In this document: piece by piece, positions 18,374-27,548 of the stretch
Numbering within the stretch: position 1 is the first letter of the stretch
Layout of the letters: each line of letters opens with the position of its first letter
Assembly (NCBI RefSeq): GCF_047160095.1
Contig: NZ_AP038785.1
Span: 2,108,001 to 2,172,000 of the forward strand
From: Rodentibacter abscessus
Lineage (GTDB): Bacteria > Pseudomonadota > Gammaproteobacteria > Enterobacterales > Pasteurellaceae
DNA length: 64,000 bases
Direction: 5' to 3'
Notes under the pieces: generated by a model
Databases searched by the model: none
Seen by the model: the letters and a program-made list of their open reading frames with translations, nothing else
What the model was told of the DNA's origin: nothing
Translations under genes and position numbers: made by a program

Positions 18374-18406
18374 ATGAGCCTGATTTTAAGTCGGGCTCAT
18401 TTTTTA
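18374..18406 (+). terminator. Terminator after pflB
   Basis: ATGAGCC and GGGCTCAT pair around a 12-base loop, followed by TTTTTT. Confidence 0.75.
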
Positions 18407-18458
18407 TTATCGGGTATTCTGATAAAATTTAGCTATATCTTTTGATTGTGAGTTTATT

Positions 18459-19199
18459 ATGTCTGTTTTAGGAAGAATCCATTCATTTGAGTCCTGTGGT
18501 ACTGTTGATGGTCCGGGTATTCGTTTTATTTTATTTATGCAAGGCTGTTTGATGCGTTGTAAATATTGCCATAACCGGGATACTTGGGATTTAGATGGTG
18601 GGAGAGAAATCAGTGTAGAAGAATTGATGAAAGAAGTGGTGAGTTATCGCCATTTTATGAATGCCACAGGAGGCGGTGTTACGGCATCCGGCGGAGAGGC
18701 GGTTCTTCAAGCCGAATTTGTGCGTGATTGGTTCCGTGCATGTAAAAAAGAAGGAATTAGCACCTGCTTGGATACAAACGGTTTTGTTCGCCATTATGAT
18801 CACATTATTGATGAATTATTAGATGTGACGGATCTGGTTTTACTTGATCTAAAAGAACTCAATGATAAGGTTCATCAAAACTTGATTGGCGTACCAAATA
18901 AGCGTACGCTTGAATTTGCCAAATACCTGCAAAAACGTCATCAACGAACTTGGATTCGCTATGTCGTTGTACCGGGTTATACGGATAATGATCATGACGT
19001 ACATTTACTTGGGCAGTTTATCGAAGGTATGGAAAATATCGAAAAAGTCGAACTATTGCCATATCACCGCCTAGGTGCGCACAAATGGAAAACCCTAGGA
19101 TTTGATTATGAACTTGAAGATGTTATGCCGCCAACGCGTGAATCTTTAGAACATATCAAATCTATTTTGGAAGGCTACGGACACACCGTTAAATTTTAA
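18459..19199 (+). CDS. pflA: Pyruvate formate-lyase activating enzyme
   Basis: This 246-residue radical SAM enzyme installs the glycyl radical on PflB. The iron-sulfur ligands are Cys30, Cys34 and Cys37 in CLMRCKYCHNRDTWD. The GGVTASGGEAVLQ glycine-rich AdoMet site and DTNGF follow. The length equals E. coli PflA (246). It lies directly downstream of pflB on the same strand. Confidence 0.97.
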   Translation: MSVLGRIHSFESCGTVDGPGIRFILFMQGCLMRCKYCHNRDTWDLDGGREISVEELMKEVVSYRHFMNATGGGVTASGGEAVLQAEFVRDWFRACKKEGISTCLDTNGFVRHYDHIIDELLDVTDLVLLDLKELNDKVHQNLIGVPNKRTLEFAKYLQKRHQRTWIRYVVVPGYTDNDHDVHLLGQFIEGMENIEKVELLPYHRLGAHKWKTLGFDYELEDVMPPTRESLEHIKSILEGYGHTVKF

Positions 19200-19232
19200 T
19201 CTAACGTCAGCAGCACTGGCTAAGGAGTAAAT

Positions 19233-19700
19233 ATGAAAAAAATACTTTTAACTTTCCCTATTATGCTACTTGCCGCTTGTTCTGTGCAGACACAACAAAA
19301 TGTAGAACCGCAAGAGGTTAAATTGACATCCCCCACTCAAGATCGTAGAGGGTTCATTAGATTAGTCAAAGATGTTAATTATTACATTGACACGGACTCC
19401 ATTTGGGTTGATAACGAGGAGCCTGAAGAGGTACATTTTGATGCTGTGGTGAATTTAGATAAAGGATTATACGTTTATCCGAAAGAGTCTAAACGCTATG
19501 CCCGCTCTGTTCGACAATATAAGATTTTGAATTGTAAAAATTATCGTTTAACTCAGGTTAGAACTGACTTTTATGATGAGTTTTGGGGAGAGGGTTTAAG
19601 GGCTGCACCAAAAAAACAAAGGAAACATAGCATTCGTTTAACGCCAAATACGACTCTTTATAATGCTGCGCAGATTATTTGCGTAAATTACAGTAAATAA
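19233..19700 (+). CDS. pe: Protein E-like surface adhesin lipoprotein
   Basis: This 155-residue lipoprotein has a short signal peptide with lipobox LAAC (Cys16). From memory its body closely resembles Haemophilus influenzae protein E (HI0178), including the stretches RLVKDVNYYIDTDSIWVDN, HFDAVVNLDKGLYVYP and RYARSVRQYKILNC. Protein E is an outer-membrane adhesin reported to bind epithelial cells, vitronectin and laminin. The position next to pflA is the same as in H. influenzae, supporting orthology. AAGGAG precedes the ATG. Whether this homologue binds the same host ligands is not shown; the lysine-rich segment KKQRKHS near residue 130 is retained. Confidence 0.85.
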   Translation: MKKILLTFPIMLLAACSVQTQQNVEPQEVKLTSPTQDRRGFIRLVKDVNYYIDTDSIWVDNEEPEEVHFDAVVNLDKGLYVYPKESKRYARSVRQYKILNCKNYRLTQVRTDFYDEFWGEGLRAAPKKQRKHSIRLTPNTTLYNAAQIICVNYSK

Positions 19701-19712
19701 TTTTTTGAGAAT

Positions 19713-19742
19713 AAAGGTCGCAATAATAAGCGACCTTTTTCC
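19713..19742. terminator. Bidirectional terminator between pe and comE1
   Basis: AAAGGTCGC, a short AT loop, then GCGACCTTTTT. It serves the two convergent genes. Confidence 0.8.
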
Positions 19743-19752
19743 TGTGAGTATT

Positions 19753-20088
19753 TTAAAAGGCCAAACGATCACGATTCTTCTCAAGTGTCGCTTTACCGAT
19801 ACCTTGAACTTCAAGTAATTGTTCCGCTGAGGTGAAATTACCGTGTTTCTCACGATATTGCACGATTGCCTCCGCTTTCTTTGCACCGATACCGATTAAG
19901 GATTTTTGGATTTCACTTGCTGTCGCCGTGTTGATATTTAGCTTATTGCTCATATTAGTTGAAGGTACTTTTTCAGTGACAGTTTGTGTGGTTGGTGTTT
20001 CTACTGCTTTTTCCTCTGCCAAAACTGATGAACCGATTAGTGCGCTTCCTAGAACAAGTGAGCTGATTAAGGTTTTTATTAATTTCAT
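19753..20088 (-). CDS. comE1: ComEA-type competence DNA-binding protein
   Basis: This 111-residue protein has a signal peptide (about 1-24, ending SSVLA), a Thr/Val-rich linker, and a C-terminal helix-hairpin-helix domain (about 48-111: LNINTATASEIQKSLIGIGAKKAEAIVQYREKHG in pieces, then LLEVQGIGKATLE). This matches the periplasmic ComEA/ComE1 proteins that bind double-stranded DNA and pull it through the outer membrane in transformation. The many uptake sequences in the window fit natural competence. An uptake sequence lies about 85 bp upstream. I do not see an obvious CRP-S site. Confidence 0.9.
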   Translation of the reverse strand: MKLIKTLISSLVLGSALIGSSVLAEEKAVETPTTQTVTEKVPSTNMSNKLNINTATASEIQKSLIGIGAKKAEAIVQYREKHGNFTSAEQLLEVQGIGKATLEKNRDRLAF

Positions 20089-20249
20089 AGGATTTCCTTG
20101 TGAGTGATTAAAATGTTGATAGAATCAACGGCATCATTTTTCTTTTTTTACAAAAACAAACAAGAAATCGACCGCACTTTTGCGATCCTGATCGAGAAAT
20201 TAATGTTAAATAAAATAAAAAACTTAGGTTTATGGGTAAGGGATAGCTG

Positions 20250-21047
20250 ATGTTATATCCAAAGTTCAATATTTCTGTTTTTTTCACCGTACTTTTTCTT
20301 TCTTTTTCAGCTTACGCCGAACAATTCGTCTCGCTCACCCTTTGTAGTGACCGATTGTTGATCGAACTCGCCCGCCCCGACCAAATTGCGGCAATGTCGC
20401 CCTACTCCCAAAAGCCGTTGATGATGCTGGATAAAATCAATCAAGATAAGCCCGTTTTAGAGCCGACTTTAATCGCACTTTTACCCTATTTGGATAAAAC
20501 CATTCTGATTAACGAAACCTTTTATCCACAACTGGTCGAACGCCTCAAAAAGCTCGGGGTGAAAATTATCCCGATTAACGACAGCCCCCAAACGCCCGAT
20601 GAACTCTTTGAATTTATCCTGCAATTAGGGGAAATCACCCAAAATTCAGCCCACGCCGAGCAGCTTGTTTCACGGCTTAAATCACAACGTTTCCCTCTCA
20701 ATCAAAGGCTGACCGATACCCTAATTTTAGCGGATACGGGCGTGGCGGAAAGCCATCTCCCTTCCTATCAAACCTTGCTTAACCTGCTTGGTTTAACGCC
20801 TCTAAGAAATCCAATCTCTCCCCAACATTTCTCGCTGGAAAATGTGCTGCGCAGCCAACCGCATTTTTTCATTCGCCAAACAGATCAACAAGGCTATAAT
20901 TTACAGTCCGAATGGCTCGCTCACCCCGCCTTGCAAAACCACTTTAAAAACCGACCGCTTGTAACGCTACCTTTAAAATACACTTACTGCTTTGATCACG
21001 GCGTCTGGCAAGGGGCGGAGAAGATTTATCGGCAGGTGAAACAATGA
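20250..21047 (+). CDS. Periplasmic binding protein of a siderophore/cobalamin-type ABC importer
   Basis: This 265-residue protein has a signal peptide ending SAYA and the TroA/BtuF-like substrate-binding fold suggested by LTLCSDRLLIELARPDQIAAMSPYS and an even spread of helices. It should bring a chelated metal (ferric siderophore, heme or cobalamin) to the permease encoded next. Its stop overlaps the permease start by four bases (ATGA). The codon usage looks richer in C-ending codons than the neighbours, so the cassette may have come in by transfer; this is only a visual impression. No outer-membrane receptor is adjacent, and I cannot tell the substrate. Confidence 0.8.
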   Translation: MLYPKFNISVFFTVLFLSFSAYAEQFVSLTLCSDRLLIELARPDQIAAMSPYSQKPLMMLDKINQDKPVLEPTLIALLPYLDKTILINETFYPQLVERLKKLGVKIIPINDSPQTPDELFEFILQLGEITQNSAHAEQLVSRLKSQRFPLNQRLTDTLILADTGVAESHLPSYQTLLNLLGLTPLRNPISPQHFSLENVLRSQPHFFIRQTDQQGYNLQSEWLAHPALQNHFKNRPLVTLPLKYTYCFDHGVWQGAEKIYRQVKQ

Positions 21048-22012
21048 AAAAACTCAATCTCTTTTTGACCGCACTTTTACTGTTGATGATCAACGGAGCG
21101 GTTTTCTATCAACTTGGCGATTTTGCTTTATTGAAAAATGCGGAAGGCGTGCCGTCCGATTTGCGTGGACTGGTATTGTTGGATATTCGTCTACCTCGTA
21201 TTGGCTTGGCACTGCTCACAGGAGCCGGTTTGGCGTTAGCGGGCAATGCGATGCAAGGGATTTTTCAAAACCCCCTTGCTAGCCCGGGTTTGCTCGGCAG
21301 CAGTTCGGGAGCAACCGCCGCCAGTGTGTTTCTGCTCTACTATTTCGCTTTACCAACTAGCTTGTTGCTATTAGGTGGTGTATCTGGGGCATTAGCAAGT
21401 TTTTTGTTGGTGTACGCCATTGCCAAAAATCACGGTACAACAATGATGATTTTGGCGGGGGTGGCAGTCAATATGTTGCTTGCTTCGGCTATCGCTTTGT
21501 TACTTTCTAATGCACAAAGCCCGTGGGCGTTAGCGGAGCTTTACCGCTGGCTACAAGGTTCGTTGATGTGGGCAAGGCTCGACACGCTGCTGATTTCCTT
21601 GCCGATTGTGCTCCTCGGTATTCTCTGTCTATATACACAACGCCGTTATCTTGATTTACTGACTTTTGGTACAGAGACCGCCAGTACAATGGGTATCAAT
21701 CCGAAAAAGAGTTTTTTTATCACCACTTTCGGCGTGGCATTATTGGTGGGAGCAACTATTCCACAAACAGGGACAATCGGTTTTATCGGCTTAATCGCCC
21801 CTCATTTCGCTCGTATTTTAGTCAAAAAACGTCCCTCTCAACTTTATCTCACCAGTGCATTAATCGGGGCGTTGTTATTACTGATAGCGGATCTCGCCAT
21901 TCTCTATGTTCCGTTTTTTAACCGTATTTATATCGGTACATTGATTGCGATAATTGGAGCACCGTGCTTAATTTGGATTTTATTAACTCAGCAACGAAAA
22001 ATATCCGGTTAA
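21044..22012 (+). CDS. FecCD/BtuC-family ABC permease
   Basis: This 322-residue membrane protein belongs to the FecCD (BtuC) family with about ten helices. The markers are DIRLPRIGLALLTGAGLALAGNAMQGIFQNPLASPGLLGSSSGA near the N-terminus (in shorter blocks) and the GTIGFIGLIAPHFARILV loop that contacts the ATPase. It overlaps the binding-protein gene by four bases. One permease gene is enough for a homodimer. The ATPase gene follows after 66 bp. Confidence 0.92.
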   Translation: MKKLNLFLTALLLLMINGAVFYQLGDFALLKNAEGVPSDLRGLVLLDIRLPRIGLALLTGAGLALAGNAMQGIFQNPLASPGLLGSSSGATAASVFLLYYFALPTSLLLLGGVSGALASFLLVYAIAKNHGTTMMILAGVAVNMLLASAIALLLSNAQSPWALAELYRWLQGSLMWARLDTLLISLPIVLLGILCLYTQRRYLDLLTFGTETASTMGINPKKSFFITTFGVALLVGATIPQTGTIGFIGLIAPHFARILVKKRPSQLYLTSALIGALLLLIADLAILYVPFFNRIYIGTLIAIIGAPCLIWILLTQQRKISG

Positions 22013-22078
22013 AAATCATTTAAATAAAATTTAGGCTATCCAAATAATCTCATAAATTATAAAAACGGATCGTAAATA

Positions 22079-22816
22079 ATGATAGAAATTAATAATCTCA
22101 CATTGCCTTATGCCTTAAAGAACCTATCCTGTCATATTCCACAAGGTAAATTAGTTGGTGTGATGGGGGCAAATGGCTCAGGAAAATCCACTTTATTAAA
22201 AGCAATAGCAGGGATTATTCACCCAATAAGCGGGCAAATTTTGTTTGGAAATCGTAATTTAGCGGAAATGTCAGCTAAAGAAAAAAGCGAACAACTTGCC
22301 TATTTTGCTCAACAGACCGATATTCATTGGAACTTAACTGTACGAGAGGTGATCGCCCTCGGGCTACTCTCGCCTTTATCGGAAGTCAAAGAACAAGAAA
22401 AAGTGCGGTCGATTTCCGAGCGGTTTTCAATCACTCATTTGCTTGATAAACCTTTCTTACAGCTTTCCGGGGGAGAAAAAGCACGTGTTCAGCTGGCACG
22501 TTGCTGTATCAAAAATGCTCCTTTATTGTTAGCTGACGAACCCATCGCTCCCCTCGATCCGTATTATCAAATTGATATGATGGAGCAGTTAAAAGCCCTT
22601 ACCCCTGAAAAAACTTGCTTAATCGCCATTCATCATCTCTCGCTGGCGTACCGTTTCTGTGATGAAATTGTGTTGTTGGAACAAGGAAAATTGATTGCCG
22701 CAGGGCAAACTCAAGAGATTATTACTTCGGCGAATCTTGTAACAGCTTTTAGTGTGCAAGCAGAGATTGATCGGACGCAAGGTCGAATTAGAAATGTTGA
22801 TAAATGGCAAAAGTGA
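22079..22816 (+). CDS. ABC transporter ATP-binding protein (siderophore/cobalamin type)
   Basis: This 245-residue ATPase carries Walker A GANGSGKST (about residue 30), the Q-loop FAQQT, the signature LSGGEKARVQLAR, Walker B LLLADEPIAPLD and the H-loop IHHLS. It should drive the FecCD permease upstream. It completes a binding protein, permease, ATPase set. An AAAAAGTGCGGTC uptake sequence lies within the coding region near 22397. No TonB-dependent receptor follows; the next gene is the large exoprotein. Confidence 0.93.
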   Translation: MIEINNLTLPYALKNLSCHIPQGKLVGVMGANGSGKSTLLKAIAGIIHPISGQILFGNRNLAEMSAKEKSEQLAYFAQQTDIHWNLTVREVIALGLLSPLSEVKEQEKVRSISERFSITHLLDKPFLQLSGGEKARVQLARCCIKNAPLLLADEPIAPLDPYYQIDMMEQLKALTPEKTCLIAIHHLSLAYRFCDEIVLLEQGKLIAAGQTQEIITSANLVTAFSVQAEIDRTQGRIRNVDKWQK

Positions 22817-22992
22817 TGGGGAATGGTTGACGAATGCGATAACAAAATTTTACATTTTTCGGTTCTATATCAATAGAATAAACCAACTGTATCAATCACT
22901 TTTATCCTACATAATAGCCGTGTAGAATGCGCGACATTTTAGTCCGATCTAAATCGGTTTTCTCATTTATTTTCCAAAAAGGAGACATCAAT

Positions 22993-25900
22993 ATGGCACA
23001 CTTACTTCAAATAACAACAGCACATAAAGTGGAGAGGATAACCCTTCCCTCAAACCAGACCACGAGGATTCCGGCTGAAGCTGACACGCAATATCAATTA
23101 GTTAATGAAAATGATCAGCCTATTCAGGGAGTAAAATCTACCATGATGGGGGATGATCTTACGGTGTTCGTTGATAGTGAAGGAACCACCTTAGTACTAG
23201 AGAATTACAAAACTTTTTATCCCATAGAAAGCCGGCTTTATCTCTCCGAGCAAAATGCGACATTATTTGGTGTAACCGAAACAGTGCAAACTGCACCAAT
23301 GCAAGCTAGCGAGGTGCTGACGTTAAAACATCTTACGATTTTTGGTTTGGGTAGTTTAGCGCTTGGAGGAATACTATTAGCTTCAAAAACAAGTAAGTCT
23401 CGAGGTTCTTCTAATGATGCGGAACAAGCACAAACTGAACAACCGATACCGGAACAACCGAAGGTAGAACAACCACAAGCTGAACAACCGATACCGGAAC
23501 AACCGAAGGTAGAACAACCACAAGCTGAAAAACCGATACCGGAACAACCGAAGGTAGAACAACCACAAGCTGAAAAACCGATACCGGAACAACCGAAGGT
23601 AGAACAACCACAAGCTGAAAAACCGATACCGGAACAACCGAAGGTAGAACAACCACAAGCTGAAAAACCGATACCGGAACAGCCGAAGGTAGAACAACCA
23701 CAAGCTGAACAACCGATATCGCAACAGCCTAAAAAAGAACAACCTCTCGTTCATCCAACGATCACATTTGATACTATTACGGATGATAACGTCATCAACA
23801 TCAAAGAAAGTCAAGCAGACATTGAGATAACAGGTAACACTACTGATGTTCCAAACGGTAGTGAATTAGCTATTAAATTGGGTGATGAAATTTTTAAAGT
23901 AACGGTTAATGACAACCGCTTTTCAACTTTTATTCGTGGTGAGAAATTGGCCCGACAAAGCAAAATAACTGCAGAAGTCACAGTTAGTGACAATGTCGGT
24001 CATATGGTATACGGTAATGCCGAGAAAGCCTACGAAGTTAATACTACGCTACCTGAAGTTGCAGTAACAATTAACCCTATCAATGATGGAAAAATCCTTA
24101 ATCAAGCCAACCAAGAGCAAGGGATAGTGCTTAGTGGAACGGTTAACGTGGCGGATGATGTTAATGTACTCGCTGTGTTGTTGAGCGTGGGGGAACGCCA
24201 AGATGAACCGGCTCAACTAAACGGCAAAACTTGGTCGCTCAATATGTTTGGAGCACATTTGACTGCGGCGGATACCCCTACGGTGGTTGTTAAAGCGATT
24301 GTCAGCAATGCAATCGGTAATACTGTCGAGGGAACGGCACAGCAGACCTACACAGTGGATGTTACTCCGCCAGTGGCACAATTAATGCTGAATGACATTA
24401 CAGCAGACAACGTTATCAATATTGAGGAAGCGAAAGGCACAATCTTACTTTCAGGCAAAGCGACGGGTGAATTTCGTACCGGTGATATTGTAAGGCTTAC
24501 TGTAGATGAGCAAACGATCGGAAATGTTGCGCTTTCTGCAAATGGTGAATTTAGTCTTGATGTAATGGCAGAAAAACTGATAGGACACCGTGAGCTAAAA
24601 GCAAGCTTGGGTGCAACGGATAGTGCAGAGAACCAAACCATTGTTACCCAAATCAAGGTTTACGATGTGGATTTACATATTAATCAGCCTGAAATAATTA
24701 CCATTAAAGTCGCCAACGATAACTTTATCAATGTGAACGAGGGTAAAACCGATGTGGTGGTTAGTGGGATAGTGAAAAATGTCGCTGACGGAGTAAAAGT
24801 GCGGTTAGAAATTGGTGAGTTTTCTAAAGAAGTTGAAGTGCAAAATGGACAATTTAGTACGATGGTTTCGCCTGAAGTGATGTTGGCAAATCGTGTAGTT
24901 TCAGCGACAGTAACTAATACTGATGCAGCAGGTAACCGTGCAGAAGATAGCCAAACACAAGACTATGAAGTTGATGCAAACTTGGTTGCCGCTGTGGATA
25001 TTACAAGCATAGGACAATATTTTGGTGCGGATTTGGCAAAAACAACTCGTATTAGCGGCACGGTAGAATTTGATGGCGTTTATGCTCAAGGTCAAAACCC
25101 AAGAATGTTACGGGCAGTGAATGTGGTGATTGGGGATAAAACCTATACGACAGGTTTTGATGGAAAAACGAAATCGTTCTATTTAGATATTCCTAATGCA
25201 GAGTTAGCTCAATTAAATGGCGAAACGGTGAGTATTAACTTCTTAAACCGTAAGACTATTTCTTATATGCCTGTTTCAGAGACTGCTCCTGTCAATTTAT
25301 TCGAAAATGTCCATACTTTAGATAAACAACGTGATGGTAGTTATCAATTACAAAGCCTAGGAGGTAGTTTTAATCCTCAAAAGGGGCTACATTGGAATCC
25401 CGTTGAAGTTCAAGTAAAATCATTTAAATTAGATAGTACCGCCCTAAATGATGATAACCAAGTTGATATGCCGCCAAGCCAGATCCAAATTTTCGGTAAT
25501 GTATGGGGCGATGCTAAAGAAGGTGATCAAGTTCTGCTAAAAGTGGGAGAGCAAACCTTTGAAACAAAGGTAAAGTCTGATTATACTTTCTCGCTAGAAG
25601 TCAGTTCAGCGGATCTCGCTAAGCATAAAGAGGTGCAAGCGGTCTTAAAAACGCAAGATATTGCAGGAAATGCGATTAGTGTGCAGACAGTAGAAAATTA
25701 TATAGCACCAAATACAGTGTCATCTGAGTTTGTTTCTCAACGAGAAGTACCAAAGGCGGCTCGTAAAACGGATCATACAAAAGAGGATTACAATTTCCCA
25801 TACTTCGTGAATGGCTTATTATTTGAGCCCGATCTGGGCATTAATGTTGGCTTGCCTGTGGGTGGTAAAAAAGAGCCTTTAGAGATTAAATACCATTTTA

Positions 25901-27522
25901 TGACTGCTGAAGAGGCAGCAAAATATCCGGTTAAAAATAATGATCCATTGTTCAAAAAAGATCTTTATTTTGATTATACGGAGAATCATAAGCAGAGTAT
26001 TCGAGATGCTTATCAAGTCTATGAAAAATACCTGAACGTGAAATTCATAGAAACAAATAATATTGACGAGGCTCAAGCACGACATTATCTTGGAGAAGCA
26101 GAAGTCGATGCAAAAACAGGAGCAGTATTAACTGCCATCGGTAACTTTGGACATATATACAATACGGGATTAGTTTGGAATAGACTAGAATATATTACAA
26201 AGGAGACGTTCTTCAAAAACCAAATTGCATTTGCCAATATTCACGAAATTGGACATAACTTCCATTTAGTTCATACAGAGCATGGCGATAAAACGCCAAT
26301 TGCCGGCTTTGAAAATGAGGCAAATAGCGAATTTAGTGTGATGTCATATAACACCTTTATGGCAACTCATCCTATAACGGGCGTAATGCTATCAGGATAC
26401 AGCCCAATGCGTTTATTTGATTTAGCCGCATTACACTACCGCTATGGTGTAAATCCAAATAGCCGAGCAGGAAATGATACTTATGGATTCCGTGATTATA
26501 ATGGCTTAGAAACAGATGGGGCGTTATATATCTGGGATGGTGATGGCATAGATACCTTCGATGCTTCTAATGAAAAAGTTGGTGTCAATGTTGATTTAAC
26601 ACCGGGTTCTTGGATTTATCGTGGCACAGAAAGAAAAAAATATTTTTTATCTGAAGGCCGAGAGACTTTAACCGCACATGAGTATTTTGATGTAGATAGC
26701 CAAACCGCTATTAAAGGTCAATTCACCCCAGAACTGAGTTTTAGTATCATTGGCCAGCCAACGGATACAAAAACGTTCCAGAAATATGTTAAAGATCAAG
26801 CCTTTATCGGTTTTGGTACACAAATCGAGAATCTGATTGGCTCTGACTATGATGATGTACTGACAGGCAACAATGCCGATAACAACATTGAAGGCGGGGC
26901 AGGTGATGATCTGATAAAAGGCGGAGCAGGTAACGACTACCTCAACGGTGGCAAAGGTGCTGATGAAATGCACGGTGGTACAGGCGATGATACTTTCGTT
27001 GTCGATAATGAGAAAGATAAAGTGGTTGAAAACGCCGATGAAGGTACAGACACCATTATCAGCCATATTGATTATGTTTTACCTGATAATGTTGAAAACC
27101 TCACCTTAGTCGGCATAGCTGCTGAAAAAGCGACAGGTAACGCATTGGATAATATCCTGACAGCAAACAACATTGGCAATACCTTAATCGGTGGAGCAGG
27201 AAACGACCGTTTGATCGGCGGCTCAGGGGCGGACACTCTTACAGGTGGAGATGGCAGCGATACTTTTGTTTTCCAAACGGAATTGAACGGCGAAATTGAT
27301 ACCATTACTGATTTTGGCAGTGAGGATAAAATTGCCCTCTCAAGTGTGATTTTTACTGCTGTTAGCGAAGGAATGGCGAATTTTAACGACTATATCCAAT
27401 ATGACAGCGAAAGCGGTCAACTTTCCTACGATGCTGACGCTCAAGGTGGACGAGATGGGGTGCATTTTGCGACTTTGAGTACAGGGCTAAACCTCAACCA
27501 AAATCAGTTTGAGATTGTGTAA
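22993..27522 (+). CDS. Large secreted metalloprotease: BapA-like N-terminus, Ig-like repeats, serralysin domain, RTX
   Basis: This 1509-residue exoprotein is a mosaic. Residues 1-140 resemble the BapA/Bap-type prefix of type I-secreted adhesins and include a hydrophobic segment (about 113-131, LTIFGLGSLALGGILLAS). Residues about 146-252 are a proline-rich repeat. About six Ig-like units of ~100 residues follow to about 900. A zinc protease domain contains HEIGHNFHLVH (His1084, Glu1085, His1088, His1094) and the Met-turn SVMSYN (Met1117), as in serralysin/M10 proteases. RTX nonapeptides (GGAGDDLIKGGAGNDYLNGG, about 1290-1425) and a C-terminal secretion-signal region end the protein. I start at 22993 because AAGGAG lies before that ATG; an upstream ATG at 22927 lacks one. 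No type I secretion genes are adjacent. The host substrate is unknown. Confidence 0.85.
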   Translation: MAHLLQITTAHKVERITLPSNQTTRIPAEADTQYQLVNENDQPIQGVKSTMMGDDLTVFVDSEGTTLVLENYKTFYPIESRLYLSEQNATLFGVTETVQTAPMQASEVLTLKHLTIFGLGSLALGGILLASKTSKSRGSSNDAEQAQTEQPIPEQPKVEQPQAEQPIPEQPKVEQPQAEKPIPEQPKVEQPQAEKPIPEQPKVEQPQAEKPIPEQPKVEQPQAEKPIPEQPKVEQPQAEQPISQQPKKEQPLVHPTITFDTITDDNVINIKESQADIEITGNTTDVPNGSELAIKLGDEIFKVTVNDNRFSTFIRGEKLARQSKITAEVTVSDNVGHMVYGNAEKAYEVNTTLPEVAVTINPINDGKILNQANQEQGIVLSGTVNVADDVNVLAVLLSVGERQDEPAQLNGKTWSLNMFGAHLTAADTPTVVVKAIVSNAIGNTVEGTAQQTYTVDVTPPVAQLMLNDITADNVINIEEAKGTILLSGKATGEFRTGDIVRLTVDEQTIGNVALSANGEFSLDVMAEKLIGHRELKASLGATDSAENQTIVTQIKVYDVDLHINQPEIITIKVANDNFINVNEGKTDVVVSGIVKNVADGVKVRLEIGEFSKEVEVQNGQFSTMVSPEVMLANRVVSATVTNTDAAGNRAEDSQTQDYEVDANLVAAVDITSIGQYFGADLAKTTRISGTVEFDGVYAQGQNPRMLRAVNVVIGDKTYTTGFDGKTKSFYLDIPNAELAQLNGETVSINFLNRKTISYMPVSETAPVNLFENVHTLDKQRDGSYQLQSLGGSFNPQKGLHWNPVEVQVKSFKLDSTALNDDNQVDMPPSQIQIFGNVWGDAKEGDQVLLKVGEQTFETKVKSDYTFSLEVSSADLAKHKEVQAVLKTQDIAGNAISVQTVENYIAPNTVSSEFVSQREVPKAARKTDHTKEDYNFPYFVNGLLFEPDLGINVGLPVGGKKEPLEIKYHFMTAEEAAKYPVKNNDPLFKKDLYFDYTENHKQSIRDAYQVYEKYLNVKFIETNNIDEAQARHYLGEAEVDAKTGAVLTAIGNFGHIYNTGLVWNRLEYITKETFFKNQIAFANIHEIGHNFHLVHTEHGDKTPIAGFENEANSEFSVMSYNTFMATHPITGVMLSGYSPMRLFDLAALHYRYGVNPNSRAGNDTYGFRDYNGLETDGALYIWDGDGIDTFDASNEKVGVNVDLTPGSWIYRGTERKKYFLSEGRETLTAHEYFDVDSQTAIKGQFTPELSFSIIGQPTDTKTFQKYVKDQAFIGFGTQIENLIGSDYDDVLTGNNADNNIEGGAGDDLIKGGAGNDYLNGGKGADEMHGGTGDDTFVVDNEKDKVVENADEGTDTIISHIDYVLPDNVENLTLVGIAAEKATGNALDNILTANNIGNTLIGGAGNDRLIGGSGADTLTGGDGSDTFVFQTELNGEIDTITDFGSEDKIALSSVIFTAVSEGMANFNDYIQYDSESGQLSYDADAQGGRDGVHFATLSTGLNLNQNQFEIV
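23428..23748 (+). repeat. 45-bp in-frame tandem repeat inside the metalloprotease gene
   Basis: Six nearly identical units encode AE(Q/K)PIPEQPKVEQPQ, 15 residues each, followed by a degenerate seventh (AEQPISQQPKKEQP). Units three to six are the AEK form and almost identical at DNA level, pointing to recent copy-number change. Because the unit is a multiple of three, gain or loss changes linker length without breaking the frame. Confidence 0.9.
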
Positions 27523-27529
27523 AGAAGAG

Positions 27530-27548
27530 AAGGGGCATTCTGCCCCTT
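27530..27548 (+). terminator. Possible terminator after the metalloprotease gene
   Basis: AAGGGGCA, TTC loop, TGCCCCTT. The following T-run is weak, so this is moderately supported. Confidence 0.55.

Noticed and set aside
20180..20249. Fur box before the ABC importer
   Set aside because: AT-rich sequence only, with no convincing match to the 19-bp consensus.
23383..23814. Long minus-strand open frames through the metalloprotease proline repeat
   Set aside because: They arise from the 45-bp repeat read backwards, give monotonous Leu/Tyr/Arg or Val/Pro strings, and have no ribosome site.
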